This document shows, piece by piece, positions 10,715 to 23,172 of a stretch of DNA of 64,000 bases. A program made the translations under genes and the position numbers. This stretch comes from Capsicum annuum (Eukaryota > Streptophyta > Magnoliopsida > Solanales > Solanaceae). The notes under the pieces are model-generated. The model was not told the DNA's origin. It saw only the letters and a program-made list of their open reading frames with translations, and made no database searches. Positions within the stretch are counted from its first letter, which is position 1; every line of letters begins with the position of its first letter. The stretch is taken from the NCBI RefSeq assembly GCF_002878395.1, contig NC_061118.1, positions 127,645,362 to 127,709,361 of the forward strand, read 5' to 3'.

Positions 10715-13236
10715 TGACATGACCCAACTAGGAGCCTTGTTGTAATGGGCATCTCAAGACAAACCTGAATTAGAGATGGCCCTCGATACCACCCAACCAT
10801 CCAACATATACACCGAGTAGGATAAATTTTGAACATATAACAATATAGCATGTAATTGCACAAATTCAGACTCTATGATAGGTATATAATCGAGACTGAC
10901 CCAAATGAGTCCAACATCCAGAGCCCAATTGTTAACCATAACCAAACCAAAACCATAAGCCAAAACCAAACCATAACCAAACAAAGTTCCATAACATAAT
11001 ATAAAAGGATAAAACAGTGAGAAATTTATTCCAACTATATCATCCCTAATACCAATACCAATACTAAGGATGACATAAATATCGACCCCACCCATATCAA
11101 CCCATAGTAATTCCATAAAATCCTCTAAATAAAGGAAAACCAATATTCAGTTGGGACATATCCCCAACATTAGCCAAAACCAATATCCATGAAATATCCA
11201 AAGTATGTAAAAACATCCATGAACATGAAATAAAGCCTTTTAGAAAATAGAAGCTCATCACTTTAATCCAACTAAACTGATCCCAAAATTTGATCACTAA
11301 GCAAGAGGAGTAGAATGGCCATTTCCTACATTTCATGGGGATACAATCACCTGAGAACGGGTTAGTGGGTGAACGCTAACAAGTACTTAAGATAAGGATA
11401 AAATAGTTTCATGCAGTAAAACCAAGTAAACCAACCATATGCATACAAACCATACATATATATACATAACTATGTCGGGAAATGGGAACAGGGTTTTGCA
11501 TGCCTTTAAAACCATTAACCTGGGTATGTTTAGCTTAACATACTAGAACCACCCATAGGCTATATAGGTCAAGTGTAACCTTGTAAATGTACTCTAATAT
11601 GTGTAGCCACACAAACTTGAAATACCATAAGAGTAGGGGATTCCTAAGTACCCTTCGCTCTTCATAACACATATGTAGAATGTACTTAGAGGATTCCCAT
11701 ATATCTTATAGTATCATATATGGTCTCCATAAGCAACCCCTCATGTTGAAAAACATGTGTTTCAAGTGTCTATCCATTAGACTCACACATTCACGGTTAG
11801 CTATCACACCCTGCTATTATTGCCCAATTAAAACCATTTTCGACCAACCAAACCATATTTAATTATTATTAAACAAGGCTATGAGTAGTGGTGTCATCAT
11901 ACCAACTATAGCTTGCAGAAAATGTCCTTAGACAACCTTTGAATATGAAGGGATTCCCATGTACCCATTGATTGCATTTATCAAGTTAACTAGGAGGATT
12001 CCTATATACCTCACAAGTGTTCCATTATTAAGTTTGCTTGGGGGAATCTATGTACCCTACATGGAAGTTTAATTAACCATAACCATGCCAGAAAAACTTA
12101 CCATTTAACCATTCTAAGCTATTTAAATAATTTATACCATTTAGCATTCCATTACTAAACCATAACATGCAATAGTTCTATTAAAATTTCAATAATATAG
12201 TAAAAGTACTATCATAGGCATTTTATCAAACATGTTGGGGGCATAGTGTTTCCAAAACCAAGTCTAATTACCAATTAACCATTTCCATGCAACCAATTAT
12301 CTAAACCACCATTAAAATATGTGAAAACCATAATCAAGTATTTAATACAAAAACCATAACATATATTTGAAAACCCCAAAATTATACAATAATCATGCCA
12401 TGAAAACACTGTACAAATCATGCCCTTAGTTGGAACTAACAATGAGGGAGAAGTATATTGCCTTAGATGATGAAGATGGTGGAGAGAAATCATACAATCA
12501 AGCCCTAAATTAACCTCCTTAGTGAAACCCTATCCATTCTTTACCCAAGAGCCTTAGAGAGAATTATAGAGTGTTTAAGAGAGTTTTTTAAGTGTTTAAT
12601 TATTTAATAATAGGCTAAATAACCTCCCAAGTGTTTTAGAAGTCATGGGGCCATAATAGGTTAAGTGGGGAAATTTCCATATTGCCCCCACTTAAACTGC
12701 ATTAAAATCCTATCATAGGGTATGACTATACCATACCGGTTATACCCTCCAATACGAGCGGTACCCACTACTCGTTCCCTAGGCCACCTTATTGGACCCA
12801 ATATAGTCGAACATTTGATTTACCTAAACTATGTCGTACCCAAGCATATAACTATTACCCTTGACCCATACCACTGGCAGAGTAGAATCACAAGAGGTTT
12901 GAATACTTTCCACTATATGAGTCTATGGTACCACTCATACCCTGGCTTATGGCTCATGGTAAGCCACTCGTACTCAGATTCATATTATTTTACTTAGTCT
13001 CAAATTAAGTGAAGGAAAAACCCAAACTAAATGACCCGTTCCCAACTTTATGACTCGTACCATCCCAAGTCGTACCTATTCCAGAAACCAATCTAACTCA
13101 CCAACTAAGACTGGTCAGCATAGGACCAAGGCATACCACTCGTACCCAATTATACAATTGGTACCCACCAGTTATACTTCTCTAGAACCCAGAAATTTAA
13201 AAGAAATTTTAAGCGTAAAAAACCCAGGGTATTTTA
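10715..13236 (-). repeat. LTR1 copy c, 5' LTR of G2
   Basis: This ~2.52-kb LTR ends on the minus strand with GGGTCATGTCA at 10,715 and starts near 13,236 (AAAATACCCTGGG; other copies start TGAACACCCTAGG). It aligns by eye throughout with LTR1b. The 129-codon frame at 11,143-10,754 has no motif and is not kept in LTR1b, so I do not call a gene. The word-rich block lies at about 12,720-13,170. Confidence 0.85.
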
Positions 13237-13740
13237 CTCCCAAATATAAACTCTCTTTCTCTATAATTCTATTAAAGAAAAACCTCCCTCTTAGACCATC
13301 ATCTACACACATAAGGCACTTACAAAGGCTAGGGCTTCATCAAATTTGTCTCACTTATCTACTTCTATAACTTGCAATCAAGGTAAGCTTCTAGAATCGT
13401 ACTGGTATGTTATTGTTCTTTAATAAAGAAAAAGGACTTGGTACTTGAATATACTTGAAAATTTTGTAAAAAATCAATAAACTTGTAAGTAGGAGCCTAG
13501 AATAATCCAAAAAGTTGAAATTGGGGCACTGTTCTTGGATAAATAATCTTTGATCATGCCCTAAAAGGAAGTAGAAGTCGAAAAGGTTGATGAAAAACTA
13601 AATTATTTCGTGTCATACCTGTGTTTATGAACTTTATTCAAGTTATTACATGCAATTCTAGACTTCACAAGGATAAATAAATCAGAGAGTGGTGTAAACT
13701 TTGAAAATTTGAAGTTCCTTCAAAATAGTACCTGTGATGG
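13237..13740. other. Unassigned AT-rich stretch beside LTR1c
   Basis: No coding or RNA signal. The tone of the sequence (pyrimidine run 13,250-13,265, then AT-rich) resembles the U5/leader part of an LTR element on the plus strand, but I see no partner copy in the window. Confidence 0.35.
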
Positions 13741-13895
13741 TACCTATGAGCCTAATAGGTAGCACTTAGGAGACGTAAGTGCCTTCAGAGGTGTCAGATC
13801 TGAAGCCCTAAAACTTTAGGGCTTTGTTTGGAACCTATAAAGGTCACCTATAGGCCATAAGTGGCACCTAAGGCCCGTAAGTGGCCTTTTTAAGT
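13741..13895. repeat. Series of perfect short hairpins
   Basis: Consecutive inverted repeats: TACCTAT/ATAGGTA at 13,741-13,761; GCACTTA/TAAGTGC at 13,762-13,782; AGCCCTAAA/TTTAGGGCT at 13,804-13,823 with a two-base loop. More imperfect ones made of the same words (cctata, taagtg) run to 13,895. The arms lie side by side without overlap. Confidence 0.85.
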
Positions 13896-13974
13896 ACCCA
13901 TCTAGCAAGTTATAATTTTTTTAAAATTTTTATTTCCCTTTTCTTTTTCAAACGCTGATAACTAATTTTTTAGG

Positions 13975-16240
13975 TACTGTGTTACCCAAGGAAACCATGA
14001 AGAAAGAAGTGAAATCGATGCTTAAAGACAAGTTTCCTAAGTGTAGTGGCTCAGTGAAGAACCTAGTTGACTAGGACCGACTAGTAGCCCCACACCATAG
14101 ATATAGCCATCATTGTAGTAACCTTAGGTGTTCATCTCCTACAAAGGACTCAGTGGGGCACTCAACCCATATCTATACTGGTCGAGGCTCAAACAGCCAT
14201 AAATGACAAGTCTCTGGGTCGAGGATGATATCAGCTAGGATTCAGTATTGCACTCTTCCCATTGTAATAAGGGAGAGCATTTATTTAAGGATGAGAAGTC
14301 AGGGTCTAGAGACAAGGTTAAGTCTGGGATAATTGTTGGTATAGTTAAAGAGCAGGCTATACAAGACCTTGAATATGACGAGGGGTCAAAGGATGAGTTT
14401 CCTTTGTCAAACTAGTAAGCATTAGTAGTACACAATCTGATGAGGGTACATATCATTCACCACATGATCCTTGGGCTCCTATTTTACCATCGTCTAACCT
14501 TGTATCTGACTATAGACATGTCTTAGTAGTACCTTTAGTTGAGATAAACTTGAGGTGGTGTAATGGGTGATTTATGAGCAACACAACTTTATTATTAAGG
14601 CGGGTCAAACTAAGAGGACTATTATTGTCGATATGAGACTTGATTTATCAGTGGTATCATCGGCACCATACCTATGAGCCACTTTTGATCCCTACAATTA
14701 TGGTGGATAACTCGACTCCAGATATTTTATAGTCAGGCTGTGGCTAGGGAGTTATGTATTTTCTATGTTTCCATAGTCACTTTAGTTATATCTAGATGGG
14801 GTAGAGTCATAGATCATCCCCAGTTAGAGAATCTACTATTTAGAAGGGTTTAGTTAACACTTTGGCGGTGGCTATCCACAGAGTTCTATTTAGGCTAGAA
14901 TATGCGGCTCTGGCATCAAATGATGAATGTGACCATAGGCTTAGATTTGCATAGAAAGAAACACAATGAGAGATCCTAATTATAGACAACAAAGGTTGGG
15001 TTTTTCAATGTAGATCGCCAACTTGATTTCACACTTAGTTGATGATACCCCTTGGAATAAGGGTAGGGAAAAGATTATGAAGGTAGTACTTCATTTTACC
15101 ACAAAATTTTAGTGTATGGTGTTACATTTCTGATTATGTCTGACTACTACAGACAACGTGTTGACATGGGATAGAGCTGAACTAGTTGCTAGTTTGATAG
15201 TAGGATATGAGGTCAACTTTGTAGCACTTATTAGATATGAGATACATGAGCGGGCTTTCAGGGATATGTCCAATCTTTCTTTTCTTTGTCTAATCCAAAG
15301 GTTATGTGATGAGGTAGGTGTGCCTAAGATTCTAGATATTGATAAATGGTTAGAGGTGATGAGAATATTACATACTATTTCAATCAAGGATCCAATAAAT
15401 TCTATACTTGTATAAAGAACTCGGGCATCTCTGACTGTGATATCAACTTATTTTATGGGGATTTTAGTTTTGGAAAAGCATGTTGATAGGATGGATATAG
15501 ATATTAATGATGTGGGTGTTAATGTTTATATGGGTGAGCATAAAGATAAGCCTACAGTTGCTATAAGGGAAGAGGGGACCCCAGCTACTACTACTCCAGC
15601 CTCGACCTCCACTTCTAAGCTGTTGGGCATCTACTGTACCTCCTCGCCCCACTACTGCTGCTATAACTATAACTACAAGGGTTATCGTAGTACCCCATTT
15701 GTTCTTATAGAACCTAGTAATGCGACAGGATATGACTATTGCCTACCTTACTATTATTGAGTCAAATTTGGCATCATTATATGCACATATCTATCCTTGG
15801 GTCTGGATGACATTAAAGAGTGTTGAGACTTTGATACAGGTTACAATTTGGGCTGTGATGTTGGAGTCAGCTAGTGAGTTGCATGATTGATATATTTGAG
15901 GGGATGGTGTTATATCAGTTAAGAGAAATACAGGCTCCTGATCTAGGTGGGATGTAGGAGAAAATGTCCTTACTACGTGAAGAGGTACACTCTCTCAATT
16001 ACAGAAAGATTCTATCTATTTTTTTAGTTATCCCTTTATTTACATAGCTGGTAGCTTTTCAAGACACTAGATACTTTGATCTATTTTTAGAGGAAGATAT
16101 GGTCCTAGTGGTTGGGACCAGGAAAATAGAGAGGGCAATCTATAAGAGCCCTTCATTCCATTTGATCAGTTCTTTAAAAAGGCCACTCTTAATTCTAGGA
16201 AGTCCACAGTGGTGGATGAGATAATACGTCATGAGATAGT
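13975..16240 (+). pseudogene. Decayed plant-transposon ORF (PF20167-like domain)
   Basis: The best frame, 15,158-15,415, reads LTWDRAELVASLIVGYEVNF, then EIHERAFRDMSN, FLCLIQRLCDEVGVP. This is the pattern I know from the putative plant transposon protein domain (PF20167), common in nightshade repeat proteins. Upstream frames (14,540-15,150) give broken pieces collinear with the N-terminal half. Downstream, 15,590-15,640 is rich in Thr/Ser/Ala/Pro codons, as in the low-complexity tail of these proteins. The function of the domain is unknown to me; it occurs inside LTR retrotransposon-like units. Many stops; family by recollection only. Confidence 0.55.
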
Positions 16241-17842
16241 TGTGGGTTTATCATTTATTCACACCCCACCACCACTACCACCTCCACCACTTGAAATACA
16301 AAATTCCCCTTGATTTTGATTATAGTCATGCACTAAGTACAGTATGTAAAGTTTTGGTTGGGGTAAGGGTGTACCATAGTCACCATAGGTTCTTGTTGTT
16401 GTGCTTCTTTTTTGATCGATCATGGTATTATTATAGAACTGACATGGTTAGGAAAAATTATGTCTTATTGTGTTTTGTTTCATGATATTTTGTGCTGTTT
16501 TTGTTTAACTAGGAGGAAAATAAATGCCTAAGTGTAGTTGATGTATTATGTTAAAATTGTGCTTAAATGTTTTAGAAAATTGATACACCTTCAAAAAATT
16601 AAATTTAAACTATGATATATATATATATATATATGTATATAAATATAAATGAGCATTTTGAATCTCATTATGGCATTAGGATTAGAGACGTAAAATTATT
16701 GCTAGTATTTGAATGAACCATATAGATTGTGGTTTGTTATTCAAACGTGTACCATGTGTGTGTGAGATGCTTACTTAGTTCCTATTATGTGTTGAATCCA
16801 TAACTTTCCTGATTAGTCTTGCCTAGGTTGTAGGATAGTCGGTTAAGAAAGGCTCATAGGTTGTTCTTAAATTAGTTTTCTTTTAGCCTAACTAACATTC
16901 CAAATTTGAATAAGTATCCCTTGATCCCTATTTTGAGCCTATATAGACTATTTTACTTGTTTCAACTTTTACTTCCCATTCTAATTATAATGAACCTATT
17001 TTGGCCCTATCCTTCTTGCATATTATGCACCTCAACTCTGCCAACTCACTTAAATTAAGGGTCTCTATCATAGAGGTGCGTGATTAAGAGTGGGTATAAA
17101 GAAGGGAGTACATAAGATAATAGGAAAGTAGGGTTGGGTGTGGTAAAAAAAAAAAAAGAAACAGAAGAGAAAAAAGAAAATCAAAAAGAAAAAGAGAAAG
17201 AATATAAGAAACCACACCCAACCTGAATAAGAAATAAAAAGGGACAAATAAGGGCAGAATAAAAGAAAAGTTGGTTGATAAGTGGACCCCTATGCAATTG
17301 TAGTACCAAGGAGTCTTAGTCACTAAATTTCTAAATGTGTCATACCAACCCCCAAACCTACATTACAAGCCGAGTAAAGTCCTAGAGAAATCTTGACCCG
17401 ACTGTCTGAAAACTAAGGTAAACAAAATAACGCAAGAACATGATATTTTGTGCATATTGATGGAACTTCTATATGAGTGTAACTGTCTTATGATTATCCC
17501 CACATTAACAGAATTATTCTCCTAAGTGAGTGAGATTTTTTTATTGTTAGGGTGCATGGGTTGTGTTGTTAGTTGCTTATCTATTTGAATAGTGTAATGT
17601 GTATATATGCCTTATTATGTATTGAAATTTTATGCCATAGTTTTATTCCATTGTGTCATATTGTTGGGCTTCATTTATTCACACAGTAGGTTTTAAAAAG
17701 TTAAAATATGAGGGGGCAATGTTTTTGAGCTATATTTGATATTAACTGTCATAGGTATCTTAGGTTTCTCTTTGTTAAGCATCATTGTGGCATTTTGCTA
17801 TATTTTTTTCCCTGAGGAAATACAAACATTCTAAGTTGAGGG
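16241..17842. other. Low-complexity intergenic or UTR-like DNA
   Basis: Contains (AT)10 at 16,615-16,634 and an A-rich tract at 17,143-17,275 made of GA-decorated A runs. The 79-codon antisense frame 17,323-17,084 is a by-product of that tract. Nothing else is recognisable; it may be the 3' untranslated part of the unit carrying the PF20167-like ORF. Confidence 0.4.
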
Positions 17843-18505
17843 TGTTGATCTACCATGGTTTTATGGAACTTTTGATGCTTAAATTAATAAAATATGCAAG
17901 TACTTGAGTTTATTTTGGTAGATTTAATGTGTTTTTGTGGCTAGTTTGCATGGAATTAGGTTTTGGGAGCTGAATAGAGAGAATGTGATTTTTTCTAAAT
18001 ATATCTTATTGAATGCAGAAAAGCCTGTACTTGAGATCGTCTTCACAGAAGAGATTAAGATTGGAAAAAGAGAATTACAATAGTAATTTGAGGCTATCAA
18101 ACCTCATCTAATAACTTGAGACCCACAAGGTAATAGTTAAACTGGGATTAAGGACAAGGGTTAGTAAGGCAACACCTTAGACACTCACACGATAAAGGTT
18201 GAGATTTGTTAAAGCATTCACAAAATGGTTGATAATACCTATCTTGTTAGATTCTGCTTGTGTGGCGGTGAGATAGTTGAATTGAGCATGAGAAACCTAT
18301 GGAGTTTGGAATCAGGGGAAAAATATCCTAGTGTTCATCTTAGATTGTTCACAACCAAAAACATTCACAACTTGTTAATTTTTATTGTTTACTATAAGTT
18401 CCCCATTTACTTTCCTAAATTTCCGACACTGTAGCAAATTCGAAAGACAGATTTGACCTATTACTTGAGGGATCAACCCCAACCTAGTTGGGTTACTATA
18501 ATTTG
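17843..18505 (+). repeat. Possible LTR of a TAT/Athila-type element
   Basis: A G-rich tract (ttgagggtg) is followed by TGTTGAT, a layout I associate with the polypurine tract and LTR start of TAT/Athila-like elements; the same layout recurs at 31,475-31,485. Near 18,465-18,505 the sequence 'gggatcaaccccaacctag' also fits the end of such LTRs. The 69-codon frame 18,225-18,434 has no motif. No second copy is in the window, so borders are tentative. Confidence 0.35.
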
Positions 18506-18519
18506 ACATCAACCATATT

Positions 18520-20692
18520 GTTTCTTCTTGGAAGGTATTGTTTAGGTGACATCACTTTGCGGATGTATATTTATAAGATAGCATGTTAGATATAGTTGTG
18601 ACTAATGAACCTGCAGTATAAGGATGCGATGTGACTCAGTGGATTGTAATGGTTATGCCAGATATATTACTGGTCTCAAGGCTTTGATTATGATATTGGT
18701 TGGATTCCTGGAAGTATTCTATCCTTGTAAAGGAAGTAGGTGTAGTGTATAGAAATATTGGTGCTTATAATTGTATTGTTTGGATACTAGTGATGGAATT
18801 CATAGACTAGGTATATTCATGATCACTTAAATAGTAAATTGTATGATTCAAACAAAAATTATGACTTAACAAATCTTTTCCTAAAATGGAATTTATTCCC
18901 ACTTTTCACCTTTATAACAAATTTCTTCATAATGAGAATTATACCATCTTATGAATAACTTATAAACCTTTAAGACTAAATAATGATGTTTTAGAGGTTT
19001 TACTGTGATAGATTTTAGTCCACAATTTTGCTACTACTATTTACCTTGATCGAGAGAAATTTTGACCCTTTCCACACTTGTATTGCTATTTAGTCCCATA
19101 ATTTACCCTATGAAATGGATTTACAAAGTTACACTCTTGTAACCATGATTCTAGTATGATTATTTTATATGTATATGTATATATATATATATATGGTAAT
19201 GGACAAAGTGGATTAATGATGATGATGGTTATAAAAATTCCTAGATTGGGACAAGGCCAGTGTATATGGGTACTCTCGAACCCCCTATGGGCCCCTTCAT
19301 TCGTGAGCCATTGTCCTTAAAAAGAGATCCTTTCATAGGTATTCCCTTTGCGACCCGTCAAGATGGAGAAGGTGCATACACTGGCTTACATTATGGTACC
19401 TTGATTGGTTATGGTATTATGGACCTACTTGGTATTCATTCTTACAGGCGCATTGTCTATCACCTGTATGCCCTATATCTATCATCTTTATAGGGGGTTG
19501 CATAGGTATAGGTATGAGTACTACTTGTAGTATATTTTTTGGCTCTTTCATCTATCAGCATTAGGCAGGGTTGCATAAGTATAGGCTATGACTATTATTT
19601 ATGTAGTGTTGATTGAACGTTTCAAGGCTATGACAATAGTGGTTTATGAAAGGCCCAATTAGGTATTATTTGTTTGAACTAGTGGGTTAATTTACATTGT
19701 TATTATTATTATTATGGTTAGGTTGTGATAGGTTGGTTGTTGGATTGGTATGTAGATTTGAGGTAAGATTTAGATTACTTTCTTTTATTGTTATTTTATT
19801 ATGGGTAATTATATCTTGTTAGATATATGGATTAGAGTCCCTGAATATTTCTGCATTGGTTCCTACTATGCTTAGGAGGCCTTGATATACTAGTGTGAAT
19901 ATATAGGTTGTACCTTTGAGTTATCCTTTTTATGGTATATATATTCGTATATCTATGTATGTGTACTTAAGGTAGTACCGTATATCCCTTTCTTCTTTCC
20001 TGTATTCATGTTTTATAACCATTTCTTGGTCTTATATATTACTACATATATACTTTTTTTTGCTCTTTTTTTGTATATTGTCCAGTGATATAAGATATAA
20101 GATCTTAATACCTGGATTATGGTTGGAATAGGCTAGTTTACCCATATTATCTCTTTAGCTTTGCAACTATAGCTTTACTGGATATTTGAACATAGTTATA
20201 TTTTTTTGTCATGTTATGTATATTTGCATTATCTTTGGATCTTAGTTGCCAATTGCATATCGAGTACCATGTATTTTGTAATCATACTACACTTGTGCAG
20301 CCTGCAAAAATAATAATACAGTTTCTCACCATTATTATGTGCATCATGCAAAGCAGCTATGGTTAAGAGACATAGAGTGAGCTCCTGCCATTCGTAATAT
20401 TACTATTCTCTCTCTTATGTACTAGAATAGTCTCTATCTTGTATTCAGAGATGGGTTGTATCAGTGTATTAAATTAGTACTTAATTTTTTAGTCTTGTTA
20501 CATTGGAGGATCTTGTACGGATTCCACCAGGTTTTGGAACTATTTTATGTATTTCAGTCTTTTGTTATATTTAGTTTGCATTTTTCCTTTTCTCTTGGTA
20601 GTCCATTACGAATAGTTTCGGACTGCAGATTGGCTTTCCTATGGGTGGGTTATAGTAGGTATAATTATGGCTTGAGAAATTAGGTCGTGACA
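18520..20692 (+). repeat. LTR-like block ending in GGTCGTGACA
   Basis: The right end TAGGTCGTGACA at 20,692 is the LTR end shared by the Tekay-like families here (compare 5420, 45,524). Immediately after it an Athila-like reading frame begins, so this is an insertion border. No gag or primer-binding site follows, so it is either a solo LTR or the 3' LTR of a plus-strand element whose body is lost. Contains an alternating TA/TG tract at 19,167-19,194. Small ORFs (19,260-19,493; 20,456-20,683) have no motif. The left border is uncertain. Confidence 0.5.
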
Positions 20693-22419
20693 TCAATTGT
20701 AGACTCACCACAACTTGAGCTAAAACCTTTACCAATGCACCTTCACTATGTTTTCTTGGGGGAAGGTAACATGTTACCTATTATTATTTGGGATATTTTT
20801 TATCATGGCAAGTTGAAATTATAAAGTCGGTTGTGAAAATATATATTTGGGCCATTAGGTGGACTATGACATAAATTATTGGGATTACTCCCAATATTTC
20901 TACTCACGTGATAAAGTTGGAGCCCGATAGTATAATGAGTATTAAACATCAACAAACATTAAATCATCCCATGTAATAGGTTTTTATAAAAAATATAATC
21001 AAGTGGTTAGATGCGGGCATCGTATATTTGATCTCAAATAGCACATAGGTAAGTCAGTTTAATGCGTCCCAACAAAGGTAGGAGTCATTTTGGCTCCTAA
21101 CAAAAATAATGACCTTTTTCCCATGAGATCGGTGACAGGGTAAAGAGTATGTAGGGATTATTGGAAATTGAACTCTTGGATGGTCTAAGACAACTTTCTT
21201 ATATCATTTATGGATCAAATGCTTGATTGATGGGGGAGAGGTTTGTATTATTTATTTTATGGGTACTCAAATTATGACAAAATTTGTATCACACCTAAGG
21301 ATAAAGATAAAAATACCCATCACATGCCTATATGGCAGTTTTTCCTCCAAGTTCATGCTATTTAAGTTATGCAATACTGCTTTTTAAAGGTGTATGCTAT
21401 CTATCTTCTCGGATATGGTGAAGGATACTACAGAGATTTTCCTTGATGATTTTTGTATTATAGATGAAAAATTTTAATCTTGTCTCAAAAACTTGGGAAA
21501 AGTACTCAAACATTGTGTTATAATGTATCTTGTGTTGAATTAGGAGAAGTGCCATTATATTTTAAAGGAGTATATTGTGCATGGGCATAAAATTTTTGGT
21601 CAAGTAATTCATATTGACAAAACAAACGTTAAAGTGATTTCCAAGTTACCTTCTCCTATCTCTATGAAAGATGTTCAAAGATTTCTTCGGCACATCAATT
21701 TCTATAGAAGATTTTAATAAGGATTTCTGTAAGATTTCTCAACAAATATATAAGATTCTTAAGAAGGAAACAAAATTGAGTTTCATAGCAATTACAGAAT
21801 TTGACAGCCTCTAAGAAAACCTCATGGCGGCTCCTATCATTGTGGCGAAAAATTGGTCACAAACTTTTGAATTGAAGTGTGATGCAAGTATCTTGGCATT
21901 GGAAATAGCATTATGACAAATAAAGGACAAGCTTTTTCATCCCATGTACTGAGTTGGCAAGTCCTTGAATGATGTACAACAAAATTATATGGTTATGGAG
22001 CAAGAGTTACATTCCATAGTCTATGATTTTATGAAATTTAATGCCTACTTGTTCGGCATGAAAACCATTGTTTGTCCATCACACAGCCCTTAGGTACTTG
22101 ATACCTAAAAAGGAGGCCAAACCTTAGTTGAATAGGTATATCTTGACACTTCAAAGTTCAATTTTGAATTTATGAATTGGAAAAAATATGAAAACATAGT
22201 AGGGAACCACCTATTCTTCCTTGAGTCAAATAAAGAAAAGTGGGTTAAAATTGAGATTAATGACACATTTTTTAATAAGTTTGTTATGGCTATCAAGGGG
22301 AGTGTGCTACAATGGTATGCCTATTTTGAAAATTATGCTATGAGTGGGTTGCTCCCAGATGATATGAACTATTACAAAATGAAGAATTTCCTTCATGATG
22401 TGAAAAGGAATTATTGGGA
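20693..22419 (+). pseudogene. Athila-like pol fragment (RT, RNase H, integrase start)
   Basis: A non-chromodomain Ty3 lineage. In order: ELKPLP and YVFLGEGN at 20,720-20,770 (start of RT region), decayed RT, then near 21,540-21,720 a frame with KCHYILKEYIVHGHKI and VQRFLRHINFYRRF (RT thumb). Then FELKCDAS (RNase H) near 21,870, EQELHSIVYDF near 22,000, and in the open frame 22,172-22,447 GLLPDDMNYYKMKNFLHDVK and YYWDEP-like NYWDEPS, the integrase zinc-finger start of Athila. Many stops and frameshifts. The left side begins at an LTR border; the right side is cut at 22,419 by the CRM/Reina-like LTR. No gag part of it is seen. Confidence 0.75.
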
Positions 22420-22933
22420 TGAACCATCAATCACACCTCACCACTAGGAGCTCAAACCTTCCTCTTAGGTGGACCAAAGCACACACTTCCTCAAGTTCAC
22501 CTTTCTTGCCAAATTTCCCAATACAAGTGAAAACCAATTTCAATTGCATTCAAGGAGCTAATTTTGGGTTTGATAGTTAAACTACTAGACTAAATCTACT
22601 AGCTAAGATTAATATTCAACGTCATTCAAAAACTAATGAAAAGAGTGAAAAAATTGTCTATTTGTACTATTACATGTCAAATGACAAAACTACCCTTGAT
22701 GAACTAAAAGAAAGGGCGCCCCTTAAGTGTTCGATTATAAAGTGGAAAGTTCGCCTTACCCCTTGTAGAATATAGAATCTTCAAGTCCCTTCTTCATAAA
22801 TCAAATCATTCCCTCCCATGGACGAATCTACAACACCTTCACAAACATTCAAGTGCATGAACAAAGCTTGAAAATGTTGAAATTCCTTGGGTTGGATCCT
22901 TGTGAAAGACTTGAGGGCTTGATTCTTGCATCA
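22420..22933 (-). repeat. 3' LTR of the CRM/Reina-like element
   Basis: Aligns with 29,522-30,037 from 'aaccatcaatcacacct' to 'cttgcatca'. On the minus strand it starts TGATGCAAG at 22,933, right after a polypurine tract. Its outer end meets Athila integrase sequence at a shared AACCAT, so the true outer terminus may have lost a few bases. Confidence 0.85.
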
Positions 22934-22945
22934 TCCTCTCCATCT
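22934..22945 (-). promoter_or_regulatory. Polypurine tract of the CRM/Reina-like element
   Basis: The minus strand reads AGATGGAGAGGA directly before the LTR start TGATGCAAG: eleven of twelve bases are purines. Confidence 0.8.
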
Positions 22946-23172
22946 AGAAGAGAGTATTTCCTCAAATATGTGGGTTCATAAACATCAAGCAAGGCTACGG
23001 AGGAAAGGTCACAAATATTGAATGTATTGTACACTTGGTAATCTGAATGTAGATCAACTTCGTAAGCATTATAATTGATCCTTTAGGGCACTTGGAATAC
23101 TCCATCACCCCGTGACATGAGTTTGGTATTCTTTTGACTTGGAAACAGATCCTTTCTTAGGTGTACCCACAC

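Noticed and set aside
10754..11143. 129-codon minus-strand frame
   Set aside because: Lies inside LTR1c and is broken in the aligned part of LTR1b.
17084..17323. Hydrophobic minus-strand frame
   Set aside because: Product of an A-rich tract; no start context or conserved motif.
18225..18434. 69-codon plus-strand frame
   Set aside because: No domain; sits in LTR-like sequence.
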